This document shows, in pieces, positions 18,308 to 25,847 of a stretch of 64,000 nucleotides of DNA. Position 1 is the first letter of the stretch. Each line of letters begins with the position of its first letter. The position numbers and the translations under genes were made by a program. The notes under the pieces were generated by a model. That model saw only the letters and a program-made list of their open reading frames with translations, was not told the DNA's origin and did no database searches. The stretch is from a bacterium (lineage in GTDB: Bacteria > Auribacterota > UBA3054): NCBI GenBank assembly GCA_017963805.1, contig JAGCTE010000044.1:1-64000 (forward strand), read 5' to 3'.

Positions 18308-20287
18308 TCATTCCTCCGTAAGCTCCGCGTTCAAGTTTTGCAGAAGGACTCCGCTTTCCCTGTGCAGCCTCAGGAAAGCGAAAGGTTCCGGGCTGACCTT
18401 CATGGACTGCCTTTTGTTGATGTTGAAGTCCAGGGGTTCAAGGGAAAAATTAATGACGGCGTAGTCGAGATAATCGCCCGCGGCTATCTCGAAAACCAGC
18501 GCGTCCTTTTCTATTTCAAGCCTGACAAGGCTTTTAACTTTCGGAACGGAGTCGTAAACTTCGTGCAGCGCGGCGAAGCGGGTCTCCTTGACGTTTTCCC
18601 TGCGGGCTATCACCATGTTCCCGTCGGTCGTGCGGTAATGCGTGATCTCCCCGGTCCTGGCTATGTCGCCGCCGTCCCTGGCGGTTAAAAGCCTTGTCGC
18701 GCTCTGGCCCAGCATGATCGTTCTCAGGCCGTTTCCGAAGTCGCATCCCCACTGCGCCGAAGCCAGCTGCGACGTGACGTCTTCCAAGGTCTGGTAGGCG
18801 GGCTCTCTGTAGGCCGCGCCCAGAAAGCTCTTAGCTATGTCTTTTATCTCGTAGCTGTTTTCGGGAGCGGTCGCGCCGGTAAGGCTCGGGCTCTTTTGAC
18901 TCTCGGAGTGCATCACCCAATCGGCGGTGAAGGGGGAATCCGCTTTCAGCGTGAAGATGTCAAGAAGGTAATCGTCCGTCATGAAGAACGTCCGGCGGTA
19001 ATTCTTCATGGCGGGATAAGCGTCGGTCCCGTCCAGGTCGAGGAAGGTTATCCCCTGCTTGCATTGGGAGCGCAGTATCTTCGCGCTCGCGGCGGACTGT
19101 CTTTTGAAATCGATGACTGCGGTGGAGGAAGACAAAGTGTGCGTAGCGAAATCCCTGCCGATCAAAGAGCGCCCGTCCTGCCCCTGGCGGCGTCCCATCT
19201 GGGTTTTGCCGCTTCCGGAAAAGACAAACGACAAAAGATCGCCGAAGCGTCCGCCGCTGGTCTTTATCACTCTAAGGTAGCGCGCCCCGCTTCCTTTTTG
19301 CACGCGGGAGCGGGCGGTTATCCAGCCGGAACCCGCCGGGCTCTTGAGGAGCGGAAGCCTCGGGTACGCCGCGGCCTTCCTTGCCGAAGCGTAGTAGAAG
19401 ACCGCGTCAAAGGGAGACTCCAGCGCCGCAGCCCTCAGGTCTCTCAAGGCCAGGCCGCAGCGCAGCGCCACTATAAAGGAGACAGCGGGCGAAAAAGCGG
19501 CGTCCCCTTCCCAGCCGCGTCCCGGCAGAACGTCGGCGGTATCCTTCAGTTCGTTCAGCGCGCAGGCCCATTTCTTCACGGCGCCGTCCCTGTAAAGGTC
19601 GCACCCTTTGCCAAGCAATGTCTCCGCGGCGAAGCAGACATTCTCCAAAAGGCTCATTGAAACGCCGACTTCCATGGCGGTGAACATGCCGTCTGAGTTG
19701 AGCATTGAAAGCATTCCCCTTATCTCTTCCGGCGCTCCGACGCTCTGGCGCCCGGTTGCGGCCGCGGCCAACGCTTTGAATAAGGTACAGAACCAGCCGG
19801 CCGTTTTGTCGTCAAGGTCGAACTCCTTGTCCTGAGCCCTTGAAACGAGCCAGGAATCCGCCTCTGGTCTTTCCTCCGGCTTCATGGAATTCCTCAGGGC
19901 CGCGTGCGATTTGGCAAGCGTTGCGAAACTTCTTCTCTGGGCCATGGGCTTGGGATAATCCCGCCTGACTTCGCGGTAGAGGGAGAGCGCGTCCTGGATA
20001 AGATAGACGTCCTTGTTCTTCAAGCCGAGCAGAGTCTTGGCCCAGATGCGCTCTATCTTTTCCTCCGTCCCGGTTACGGGATCGAACTTCCCTTTTTCGG
20101 TGGCGTTCCCGCCCCTGGACAATTCCTCGACCTTGTTCCAGAGAAGCGGGCTCTCGACTTTCCTCAGAGCCGCGGAGAGTTCCTGGGTGTTTTCCACCTT
20201 GTATTGGTCGCAAACGGGCCAGACGGAAGCGTTGGCGCAAAGCGTCAGGACAAAAAGGGAAAGGAATATTGCAAGTTCGCGAAGCAT
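18308..20287 (-). CDS. Secreted heparinase II/III-like protein
   Basis: A 659-residue exported protein (signal peptide about 1-20, cleavage near ANA-SVWP). The N-terminal ~330 residues are helical, like the alpha/alpha toroid of polysaccharide lyases. The second half has the beta-sandwich signature of the heparinase II/III family: RRTFFMTDDYLLDIFTLKAD followed by FTADWVMHSES. Family members cleave or bind acidic polysaccharides such as heparan or alginate. I cannot assign the catalytic His/Tyr with confidence, so lyase activity is probable but not shown. The start overlaps the stop of the upstream phosphatase-superfamily gene (TGATG) and the stop overlaps the region before the first subtilase. 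Confidence 0.72.
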   Translation of the reverse strand: MLRELAIFLSLFVLTLCANASVWPVCDQYKVENTQELSAALRKVESPLLWNKVEELSRGGNATEKGKFDPVTGTEEKIERIWAKTLLGLKNKDVYLIQDALSLYREVRRDYPKPMAQRRSFATLAKSHAALRNSMKPEERPEADSWLVSRAQDKEFDLDDKTAGWFCTLFKALAAAATGRQSVGAPEEIRGMLSMLNSDGMFTAMEVGVSMSLLENVCFAAETLLGKGCDLYRDGAVKKWACALNELKDTADVLPGRGWEGDAAFSPAVSFIVALRCGLALRDLRAAALESPFDAVFYYASARKAAAYPRLPLLKSPAGSGWITARSRVQKGSGARYLRVIKTSGGRFGDLLSFVFSGSGKTQMGRRQGQDGRSLIGRDFATHTLSSSTAVIDFKRQSAASAKILRSQCKQGITFLDLDGTDAYPAMKNYRRTFFMTDDYLLDIFTLKADSPFTADWVMHSESQKSPSLTGATAPENSYEIKDIAKSFLGAAYREPAYQTLEDVTSQLASAQWGCDFGNGLRTIMLGQSATRLLTARDGGDIARTGEITHYRTTDGNMVIARRENVKETRFAALHEVYDSVPKVKSLVRLEIEKDALVFEIAAGDYLDYAVINFSLEPLDFNINKRQSMKVSPEPFAFLRLHRESGVLLQNLNAELTEE

Positions 20288-21921
20288 CAGAGGTATCCGA
20301 GGTCTTTCAGTCTTTCCTGAAGTTTTTCTTCGTTCTCGTCGACGGTCTTTTCCGCCTGCCCGTAGGGCGCCTCTTTGTAACGCCTGACGGTCGGTTCCTC
20401 CGTCAGCGCTTCCGCAAGGACTTTCCCGTCCAGGTCATCGGACAGCGGAATGCCCATGAGCGCAAGGATCGTAGGCGTCACGTCCATAATGGAGGCAGAG
20501 ATCGTTTCGCCCTGCCTTACGCCTTTCCCCTGCAGCATGTAGATCCCGTACTGGCGGTGGTCGCCGGACCTCGGCTGGCCGTGCTGCGTGGAAGGCATGA
20601 CGGTCTTTTCCGCGAAGCCCTGGTTGAAGGAATAGCCTACGGCCGGCTCAAGGTAGAGGTCGGAGGCGTTTTTGACAAAGTCTCCTTTGAAAACTTCCTT
20701 CGCCTTGAAAACTTTCGCTATGACCTTCGTTCCGTCCTCGTCCCTCATTTCAAGCAGGTCGTTTGCGAGCTTTTCCAAAAACTCGTCGCAGTCTTTTTCA
20801 TCCATGACGCCGCTCGCTTCCCTGCCCTTCATGTTCAGCCTGACGGAGCGGGCGGACATGGAGGAGAAATAAGCCTTCGTAGTCTCCCAGTCGACGGCGG
20901 AAAGAGCCGTGGCGGAACGCACCGTCTCGGCGCCGGCGCCGCCAATGGCGGAACGCTTCTCAAGCTGCGCCCTGCGGTGCTTGAGATAAATTTGCCAGAG
21001 CCCGAGTCTGTCGAGCGCGGACGCTGTCACAAGTTTCCATTTCGCGACTTTGCCGACGTTCACCGCGTCGAGCCCCTCCTTCACGGAAAGATAGCCCTTG
21101 TCCCTCAAATAATTGTTGACGTAGATGTCTTTTTTCACCTCACCGAAGCCGTGGTCGCTGATCGCCATGACGTAAACGTTCCCGGGAAGCGTGTCCAGAA
21201 ATTTCCCCAAAAGGGAATCAAGGAAAACGAAATGGTCTTTGAAAAGGTTGGCGTACGGCCCCCGCTTCTCCACCATGCTCTCTTTCCAGAAGAAATGGAA
21301 AAGCCTGTCCATCTCGACGAAACAGAACATGGCGAAATGCGGCTTCAGTTCGGCATAGAGTTCCGTGAAAACTTTGAACTGCTCCTCGCAATGGGCGTTG
21401 ACGCCCTTGACGAAGGAGGCGAAATCGCCTTCGTGCAGAAAGCGCGAGGGCATGTCGACTTTGAAATTCGGATGCTCCCTTTTTATCCGCTTCTTCAATT
21501 CGGGAGGATACGTGTACTCGCAGTCCCACTCGGGAGTGCCGAAACCGGTAATGAGATATCCGTTCACCGGTTCGGGAGGATAAGTGTGCGGCACGTTCAT
21601 GACCAAAACTCTCCCGCCTTCATTGGAGACGTAGTTCCAGACCGCGCGGCAGCGCCTGTCTTTCCTGCTGGTCAGATGCACGTCATAATCGGATCCGCTG
21701 TAAGAGAAGAAATCGAATATGTTGTGCTTGCCGGGATTGCGCCCTGTTACGGAAGACGTCCAGCCCGGAGGCGTCAGAGGAGGGGTCGTTGAGTCAAGGG
21801 GACCGTGGACGCCCTTGTAAAGTCTCGCGAAATTGGGAAGCGCGCCCTCTTTGATCAAAGGCTCAATGACGGACCAGTCGGCGCCGTCAAGGCCCAGTAC
21901 AAAAGTTCTTACATCATTCAT
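20287..21921 (-). CDS. Alkaline-phosphatase-superfamily phosphodiesterase/nucleotide pyrophosphatase-like
   Basis: Metal-dependent hydrolase or transferase of 544 residues. Motifs of the type I phosphodiesterase branch are visible: GLDGADW (10-16, metal Asp12), TPPLTPPGWTSSVTG (46-60, with the nucleophilic Thr), the mid-domain ISDHGFGEVKKD (metal Asp/His) and the C-terminal QHGQPRSGDHRQYGIYML with metal His. There is no signal peptide, so the protein acts in the cytoplasm or is exported by other means. Relatives are often encoded in exopolysaccharide and sorting-signal loci, but their substrates are poorly known. It is the first gene of the nine-gene run. Its ATG is only 8 nt after an extended -10 motif, with no ribosome binding site, suggesting a leaderless message. 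Confidence 0.85.
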   Translation of the reverse strand: MNDVRTFVLGLDGADWSVIEPLIKEGALPNFARLYKGVHGPLDSTTPPLTPPGWTSSVTGRNPGKHNIFDFFSYSGSDYDVHLTSRKDRRCRAVWNYVSNEGGRVLVMNVPHTYPPEPVNGYLITGFGTPEWDCEYTYPPELKKRIKREHPNFKVDMPSRFLHEGDFASFVKGVNAHCEEQFKVFTELYAELKPHFAMFCFVEMDRLFHFFWKESMVEKRGPYANLFKDHFVFLDSLLGKFLDTLPGNVYVMAISDHGFGEVKKDIYVNNYLRDKGYLSVKEGLDAVNVGKVAKWKLVTASALDRLGLWQIYLKHRRAQLEKRSAIGGAGAETVRSATALSAVDWETTKAYFSSMSARSVRLNMKGREASGVMDEKDCDEFLEKLANDLLEMRDEDGTKVIAKVFKAKEVFKGDFVKNASDLYLEPAVGYSFNQGFAEKTVMPSTQHGQPRSGDHRQYGIYMLQGKGVRQGETISASIMDVTPTILALMGIPLSDDLDGKVLAEALTEEPTVRRYKEAPYGQAEKTVDENEEKLQERLKDLGYL

Positions 21922-21929
21922 ATTTACTT

Positions 21930-21938
21930 ATTTTAGCA
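21930..21938 (-). promoter_or_regulatory. Extended -10 promoter of the nine-gene operon
   Basis: TGCTAAAAT on the minus strand ends 8 nt before the ATG at 21921; no good -35 is seen 17 nt upstream. The same nine bases (TGCTAAAAT) precede the nucleoside kinase operon at 44926-44934. Transcription would begin almost at the start codon. Confidence 0.4.
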
Positions 21939-21989
21939 AAAAAGCGCGGCGTTTTTTCAGGCAGGGAAATGGAGGAAAAAAACAGCCTT

Positions 21990-22004
21990 TTCCACTTTAT
22001 CCCA
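21990..22004 (-). promoter_or_regulatory. MraZ-type box pair facing the leftward operon
   Basis: On the minus strand TGGGA (22004-22000), then TAAAG, then TGGAA (21994-21990). This is the TGGGN-N5-TGGGN layout with one mismatch, and the flanks AAAGTGGGATAAAGTGG resemble the boxes at mraZ. It lies 69-83 bp upstream of the 21921 start. Binding by MraZ is inferred. Confidence 0.4.
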
Positions 22005-22024
22005 CTTTTATCGTCAAAGCAAAG

Positions 22025-22044
22025 TTAACCACAAGTTATCCACA
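22025..22044 (+). promoter_or_regulatory. Two tandem DnaA boxes with 11-bp spacing
   Basis: TTAACCACA (22025-22033) and TTATCCACA (22036-22044) lie in the same orientation within the 11-bp repeat GTTAACCACAA/GTTATCCACAA. The second is a perfect match to TTWTNCACA, the first has one mismatch. They could tie expression of the wall/division cluster to DnaA; too few boxes are present to call an origin. Confidence 0.5.
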
Positions 22045-22163
22045 AGTAGAAGCGATCATTTTGCCCGTTTTTACCTTTTTCAAGCCCCCTTCCCACCACT
22101 TTCTCTTGTTAAAATAAATATCGTGTTTTAAATATGTTATTAAGCAAGAAAGCAACACCCTGA

Positions 22164-22182
22164 CCCCTCCTGGTGGGAGGGG
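22164..22182. repeat. G/C hairpin upstream of the mraZ promoter
   Basis: CCCCTCC, loop TGGTG, GGAGGGG: a perfect 7-bp stem. No T-run follows, and the flanking genes diverge, so it is not an obvious terminator. The loop overlaps the first TGGGA box. Confidence 0.45.
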
Positions 22183-22208
22183 GGTTGACTTTGTGGGACA
22201 AAGTGGGA
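22174..22208 (+). promoter_or_regulatory. MraZ operator: phased TGGGA repeats
   Basis: TGGGA occurs at 22174, 22194 and 22204, all in 10-bp phase, with the last two separated by exactly 5 nt. E. coli MraZ recognises TGGGN direct repeats 5 nt apart upstream of its own gene. The boxes lie between and upstream of the -35 and -10 elements, consistent with autorepression. Confidence 0.68.
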
Positions 22209-22214
22209 TATAAT
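22185..22214 (+). promoter_or_regulatory. Sigma-70 promoter of mraZ and the dcw cluster
   Basis: TTGACT (22185-22190), 18-nt spacer, TATAAT (22209-22214). Predicted start near 22221, giving a leader of about 70 nt before the mraZ ATG at 22291. Confidence 0.75.
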
Positions 22215-22290
22215 AGTGGTCGAAAATTTACGGAGTGTGTTTTTTTAACAGATTGTGTGTGTTCAAAGCATTTCCAAAATCAATTAACCA

Positions 22291-22740
22291 ATGGCTAAAG
22301 AAAGGTACATAGGAACAGCCTCTTTGAAGGTGGACGCGAAAGGGCGCATAGCCGTTCCGGCATTCTGCCGCGTGAACGACGCCAAGGTCTTTTTCGTCAC
22401 CTACGGCCGCAAGAGATTTTTGCGTCTCTACGACTGGGAGGATTTTTCCAAGAGCCTCACGATGCTCGAGGAACTGGACCCTTACGATGCCAGGACCGAG
22501 GAAATGAAGCGTGCTTTGCTGGGCGGCAGCAAACTCGAAATGGACTCCCACTCCAGGCTCACGATTCCCAAGAATCTTAGAGACTGGGCCGGGCTGACAG
22601 GAGAGATCGTCGTCGCCGGCGTCTCCTCTTACATGGAGATCTGGAACAGCGAAGCATACGCGGCGGAATTTGCCGCCAACATCGCCGATCTCGGAAAGAA
22701 CATGCAGGAAATCGCGGAAAGCAGAAAAGAACCGAGGTAA
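22291..22740 (+). CDS. mraZ: Transcriptional regulator MraZ
   Basis: DNA-binding regulator that heads dcw clusters and represses its own promoter. The 149-residue protein has two SpoVT/AbrB-like swapped-hairpin repeats, recognised by DAKGRIAVP at about 15-23 and DSHSRLTIP at about 85-93 (consensus DxxGRxxLP). The second repeat has His-Ser in place of the usual Lys/Gln-Gly, so the two halves differ. Upstream TGGGA repeats fit MraZ binding. The gene is followed after 6 nt by rsmH with an AGGTAAGAAGCT-like ribosome site, as in most bacteria. Confidence 0.95.
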   Translation: MAKERYIGTASLKVDAKGRIAVPAFCRVNDAKVFFVTYGRKRFLRLYDWEDFSKSLTMLEELDPYDARTEEMKRALLGGSKLEMDSHSRLTIPKNLRDWAGLTGEIVVAGVSSYMEIWNSEAYAAEFAANIADLGKNMQEIAESRKEPR

Positions 22741-22746
22741 GAAGCT

Positions 22747-23655
22747 ATGGAACATATCCCCGTCATGCTTTCGGAAGTTTGCTCTTCGATGCGGCTTGAA
22801 AGCGGCAAAAGATGCCTTGACATGACGGTAGGCTTGGCGGGTCACGCCGGCAGGATATTGGAAGCCATCTCCCCCAACGGTTTTCTTCTGGGACTCGATC
22901 GCGACAGCGAAACTCTGCCCAAAGCTTACGAGAAGCTGAAAACGATCGGAAGCAATTTCCGGCTGAGGCACTCTGATTACGGCAAGGTCGCCGAAGTTTG
23001 CGCCGAAATGGGCCTGACCGGTTTTGACGCGATACTCTGCGACTGCGGCATATCCTCCGCGCAGCTCGACGATCCCGAACGCGGTTTCGGATTTTTCGAG
23101 AACGCGCCGCTGGACATGCGCATGGACCGCAACGATCCCTTGACCGCGGCAGATCTTTTGAACACTCTTCCGGAGGGCGAATTGGCGGATATCTTTTTCC
23201 GTTACGGCGACGAGAGATTTTCCAGGCCGATAGCGAGGGCCGTTGTGATGAAAAGGCAGGACAAAAAGTTCTCCTTCAATTCCGAACTGGCCGCGCTGGT
23301 CTCGGGGGTCTACTACCGCAAAGGATTCCGTCATTCGAAAGTTCATCCGGCCACGAAAGTTTTCCAATCCTTGAGGATCGCCGTCAACCACGAAGCCGAT
23401 TCTCTTACGGAGGGGTTGAAGGGAGCGGTCTCGCTCCTCGCCCCCGGGGGAAGACTGGTCGTCATAAGCTTTCATTCCGGAGAGGACAGGATTGTCAAAA
23501 ATCTTTTCAAAGAGTTCAAGACCGAAGGATTGGGAACGATCGTCACCAAAAAACCCCAGAAGCCGACCGAAGAGGAAGTCGCGGGGAACCCCAGGTCTAG
23601 AAGCGCCCTTTTGAGAGTCTTTGAAAGGTCAAATACAGGAGAAGAAAATGTCTAA
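22747..23655 (+). CDS. rsmH: 16S rRNA (cytosine-N4) methyltransferase RsmH
   Basis: SAM-dependent enzyme methylating N4 of C1402 in 16S rRNA. The 302-residue protein begins EHIPVMLSEV, the family start. The SAM-binding motif I is DMTVGLAGHAG (25-35), where the usual GGHS is AGHA. DCGISSAQLDDPERGFGF (about 97-114), PLDMRMD and the helical insert DLLNTLPEGELADIFFRYGDE follow. The C-terminal NPRSRSALLRVFER is typical. The last 8 bp overlap ftsL. Confidence 0.95.
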   Translation: MEHIPVMLSEVCSSMRLESGKRCLDMTVGLAGHAGRILEAISPNGFLLGLDRDSETLPKAYEKLKTIGSNFRLRHSDYGKVAEVCAEMGLTGFDAILCDCGISSAQLDDPERGFGFFENAPLDMRMDRNDPLTAADLLNTLPEGELADIFFRYGDERFSRPIARAVVMKRQDKKFSFNSELAALVSGVYYRKGFRHSKVHPATKVFQSLRIAVNHEADSLTEGLKGAVSLLAPGGRLVVISFHSGEDRIVKNLFKEFKTEGLGTIVTKKPQKPTEEEVAGNPRSRSALLRVFERSNTGEENV

Positions 23656-24052
23656 GGTAATCTACAACAAGCAAAAGACCGCGAGCAAAAAAAGCGACGC
23701 CGGAATGAAGGCCTGCGCAGTTTTGTGCGCCCTGGCGATCGTTTCCGTCACCTACTACGTCGGGTACGTCAACCTTGCGAAGAAGACGACGGACACCGGG
23801 CTTAGGATCGCGAAAATAGACGGCGAGATAAGCGACCTCCGTCTCCAGAGGGATCTGACGCAGTCGGAGCTCGAGCAGGTCAAGGCTGTCAACTATATAG
23901 AGAAAAAACTGGCTGAAAACAAGATCTATCTGCGCAAGACCAGGAAGGACCGCACGGTCATCCTCAGCAAACCCTTGGCCATCGACACCGACTACAAGGA
24001 AGAGTCGCGTTTGGCCGGCAAACCCGCGGAAGGAAACGCAGCCCTCCGCTGA
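23648..24052 (+). CDS. ftsL: Cell division protein FtsL-like
   Basis: Small bitopic divisome protein that complexes with FtsQ and FtsB and activates FtsWI. The 134-residue protein has a short basic cytoplasmic end (KQKTASKKSD), one membrane span (about 22-42, CAVLCALAIVSVTYYVGYV) and a periplasmic coiled coil (about 50-95, IAKIDGEISDLRLQRDLTQ). Sequence conservation of FtsL is low; the call rests on size, topology and position between rsmH and ftsI. The ATG at 23648 follows GGAG with correct spacing and overlaps the end of rsmH by 8 bp. Confidence 0.85.
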   Translation: MSKVIYNKQKTASKKSDAGMKACAVLCALAIVSVTYYVGYVNLAKKTTDTGLRIAKIDGEISDLRLQRDLTQSELEQVKAVNYIEKKLAENKIYLRKTRKDRTVILSKPLAIDTDYKEESRLAGKPAEGNAALR

Positions 24053-24068
24053 AGGAAAAATACCGCAT

Positions 24069-25847
24069 ATGAAGCAAGGCATGCTTAAAATACATTTTAC
24101 CCTCGGGGCCGTGGCCCTGTTTATCACCCTTCTTCTGGGCAGGGTGTATTTTTTGCAGTGCACCGACCAGGAAGAATACAACGAGCGCAAGCAGAACCAG
24201 CTTCGCTCCACGGTCAAAGTGGAGGCCAAGCGCGGCCAGATCTGCGACCGCCGCGGGTCCATCCTCGCCCTCTCCACCTCCTCGCCCATGCTCTGGTGCG
24301 ATCCGAAGCTCGTCAAGGACAAGGAGCAGGAAGCCCGTCTGATCTCCGAAGTGGCCGAGATAAACGAGGCCGACATCATAAGGAAGATGTCCCCCACCAA
24401 CCTGCGCTACTCCGTGATAGCAAAGGGAATGATGGACACCGAAAGCCACAAGATAAGAGCATTGATCTCGCAGAAGAAGCTTCCGGGCGTCTATGTCAAA
24501 TACGAAGAGAAGCGCGTCTATCCGAAACACGAGCTGTTCGGCGTCCAGATCGGCTTCTGCGACAGCGAAGGCCGGGGGTCTTTCGGAGTTGAGAAAGGGG
24601 CCGAATATTACCTTTCCGGCATCGACGGCTGGAACACTTTCTGGCGCGACAACCGCAGCCGCCGTTTCTTCACCACGAAGAACATGGACATGATCTTCGA
24701 TCCCCTGGACGGCCAGAACATCTATCTGACCATCGACGAGAAGCTCCAGCAGATCGCCCAGGACGAGCTGGCCAAAGCGGCCGAGGCGTTCACGCCCAAG
24801 AGAGCCGGCCTCATCATGCTTGACCCGAAGACCGGCGACATCCTCGCCATGGCAAGCTGGCCCTTCTTCGACCCGAACAACAGAAACGAATACAGAGAAG
24901 GCGTCTTCAACAATCTTCTTCTGAGCGACCCCTTCGAGCCCGGCTCCATCATGAAGCCCGTCTCAGGCTCCCTGTCCCTCAACGAGGGCATAGTCAACCT
25001 CGCCACCCCCGTGAACTGCGAAAACGGCAGCTGGGTGATCAGCAAGCACCGCACGCTCCACGACGATCACAAAATGGGGACGGTGACCTTCAAGGAAGTC
25101 ATAAAATACTCCAGCAACATCGGCGTCGCGAAAGTGTCGGAAATGCTCGGCGAAGAGAAGCTTTACGAAGGCTTGAGAGCGTTCGGCTTCGGCAGCAAGA
25201 GCAACCTTAGGATCTTGGAAGGCGAATCCAGCGGGCGCTTGCAGAACTACAAGAAGTGGAGCGGCACTTCGATCCATTCCATTCCCATGGGGCAGGAGAT
25301 ATCCGTCACCGCCCTGCAGATGGCCTGCGCCTACGCCACGATCGCCAACCGCGGCACCAGGATGAAGCCGAGGCTCGTCAAAAGGCTTTCCATGGCCGAC
25401 GGCTCGATCTCCCCCGAGGCCCGCGATTTCAACTACTTTGAGCCGAGCGTGGCCGCTAAAGGCGTCATCTCCGAAAAGGCCGCCCTCGACATGACCGACG
25501 CCATGGTCTCCGTGACCGACGACGACGGCACGGGCCGCTTGGTCAAGATCCCCGGCTACAAGGTGGCCGGAAAGACGGGCACCGGCCAGAAATGGGACGC
25601 CGAGCTTAAGCAATATTCCAAAAAAGACTACATAGCGTCCTTCGCCGGCTTCCTGCCGGCCTACGATCCCAAGATCGTCTGCATCGTGGTCGTCGACTCC
25701 CCCAGGGGGAAAATCTACGGCGGCACCGTCGCGGCCCCCGTCTTCAGGGAAGCCTGCAAGCAAGCCATGGAATACCTTCAAGTGCCGGCCGATTATGAAA
25801 CGGAAGAAGACAGTTTAAAAAGCGAGGCGAATTATGCTGTTGAATGA
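24069..25847 (+). CDS. ftsI: Peptidoglycan transpeptidase FtsI (PBP3)
   Basis: Septal penicillin-binding protein that cross-links peptidoglycan with FtsW. It is 592 residues, with a membrane anchor at about 9-29, a dimerisation/pedestal domain starting at AKRGQICDRRGSILA (about 53-67) and a transpeptidase domain. The catalytic SxxK is SIMK at 293-296 (FEPGSIMK), followed by YSSNIG (SxN) and KTGTGQKWD. No PASTA domain is present. Its last 14 bp overlap murE. The cluster position and motifs make this call secure. Confidence 0.96.
   Translation: MKQGMLKIHFTLGAVALFITLLLGRVYFLQCTDQEEYNERKQNQLRSTVKVEAKRGQICDRRGSILALSTSSPMLWCDPKLVKDKEQEARLISEVAEINEADIIRKMSPTNLRYSVIAKGMMDTESHKIRALISQKKLPGVYVKYEEKRVYPKHELFGVQIGFCDSEGRGSFGVEKGAEYYLSGIDGWNTFWRDNRSRRFFTTKNMDMIFDPLDGQNIYLTIDEKLQQIAQDELAKAAEAFTPKRAGLIMLDPKTGDILAMASWPFFDPNNRNEYREGVFNNLLLSDPFEPGSIMKPVSGSLSLNEGIVNLATPVNCENGSWVISKHRTLHDDHKMGTVTFKEVIKYSSNIGVAKVSEMLGEEKLYEGLRAFGFGSKSNLRILEGESSGRLQNYKKWSGTSIHSIPMGQEISVTALQMACAYATIANRGTRMKPRLVKRLSMADGSISPEARDFNYFEPSVAAKGVISEKAALDMTDAMVSVTDDDGTGRLVKIPGYKVAGKTGTGQKWDAELKQYSKKDYIASFAGFLPAYDPKIVCIVVVDSPRGKIYGGTVAAPVFREACKQAMEYLQVPADYETEEDSLKSEANYAVE

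Larger units (their letters stand above)
21922..22290. other. 369-bp regulatory intergenic region between the divergent subtilase operon and mraZ
   Basis: There is no gene here. The region holds an extended -10 for the leftward operon, MraZ-type TGGGN repeats on both strands, two DnaA boxes, an AT-rich stretch (about 22108-22150), a G/C-rich hairpin and the mraZ promoter. Each is listed separately. The last 75 bp are a T-rich, TG-repeat leader for mraZ with no strong Shine-Dalgarno sequence. Confidence 0.8.

Noticed and set aside
21941-21960. A second sigma-54-like motif (GCGCTTTTTTGCT) before the 21921 gene
   Set aside because: It has TTGCT but the -24 part reads GCCGCG in place of TGGCAC, lacking the invariant GG.
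21990-22210. Replication origin upstream of mraZ
   Set aside because: Only two DnaA boxes and one AT-rich stretch; no dnaA, dnaN, gidA or parAB nearby and no skew data.
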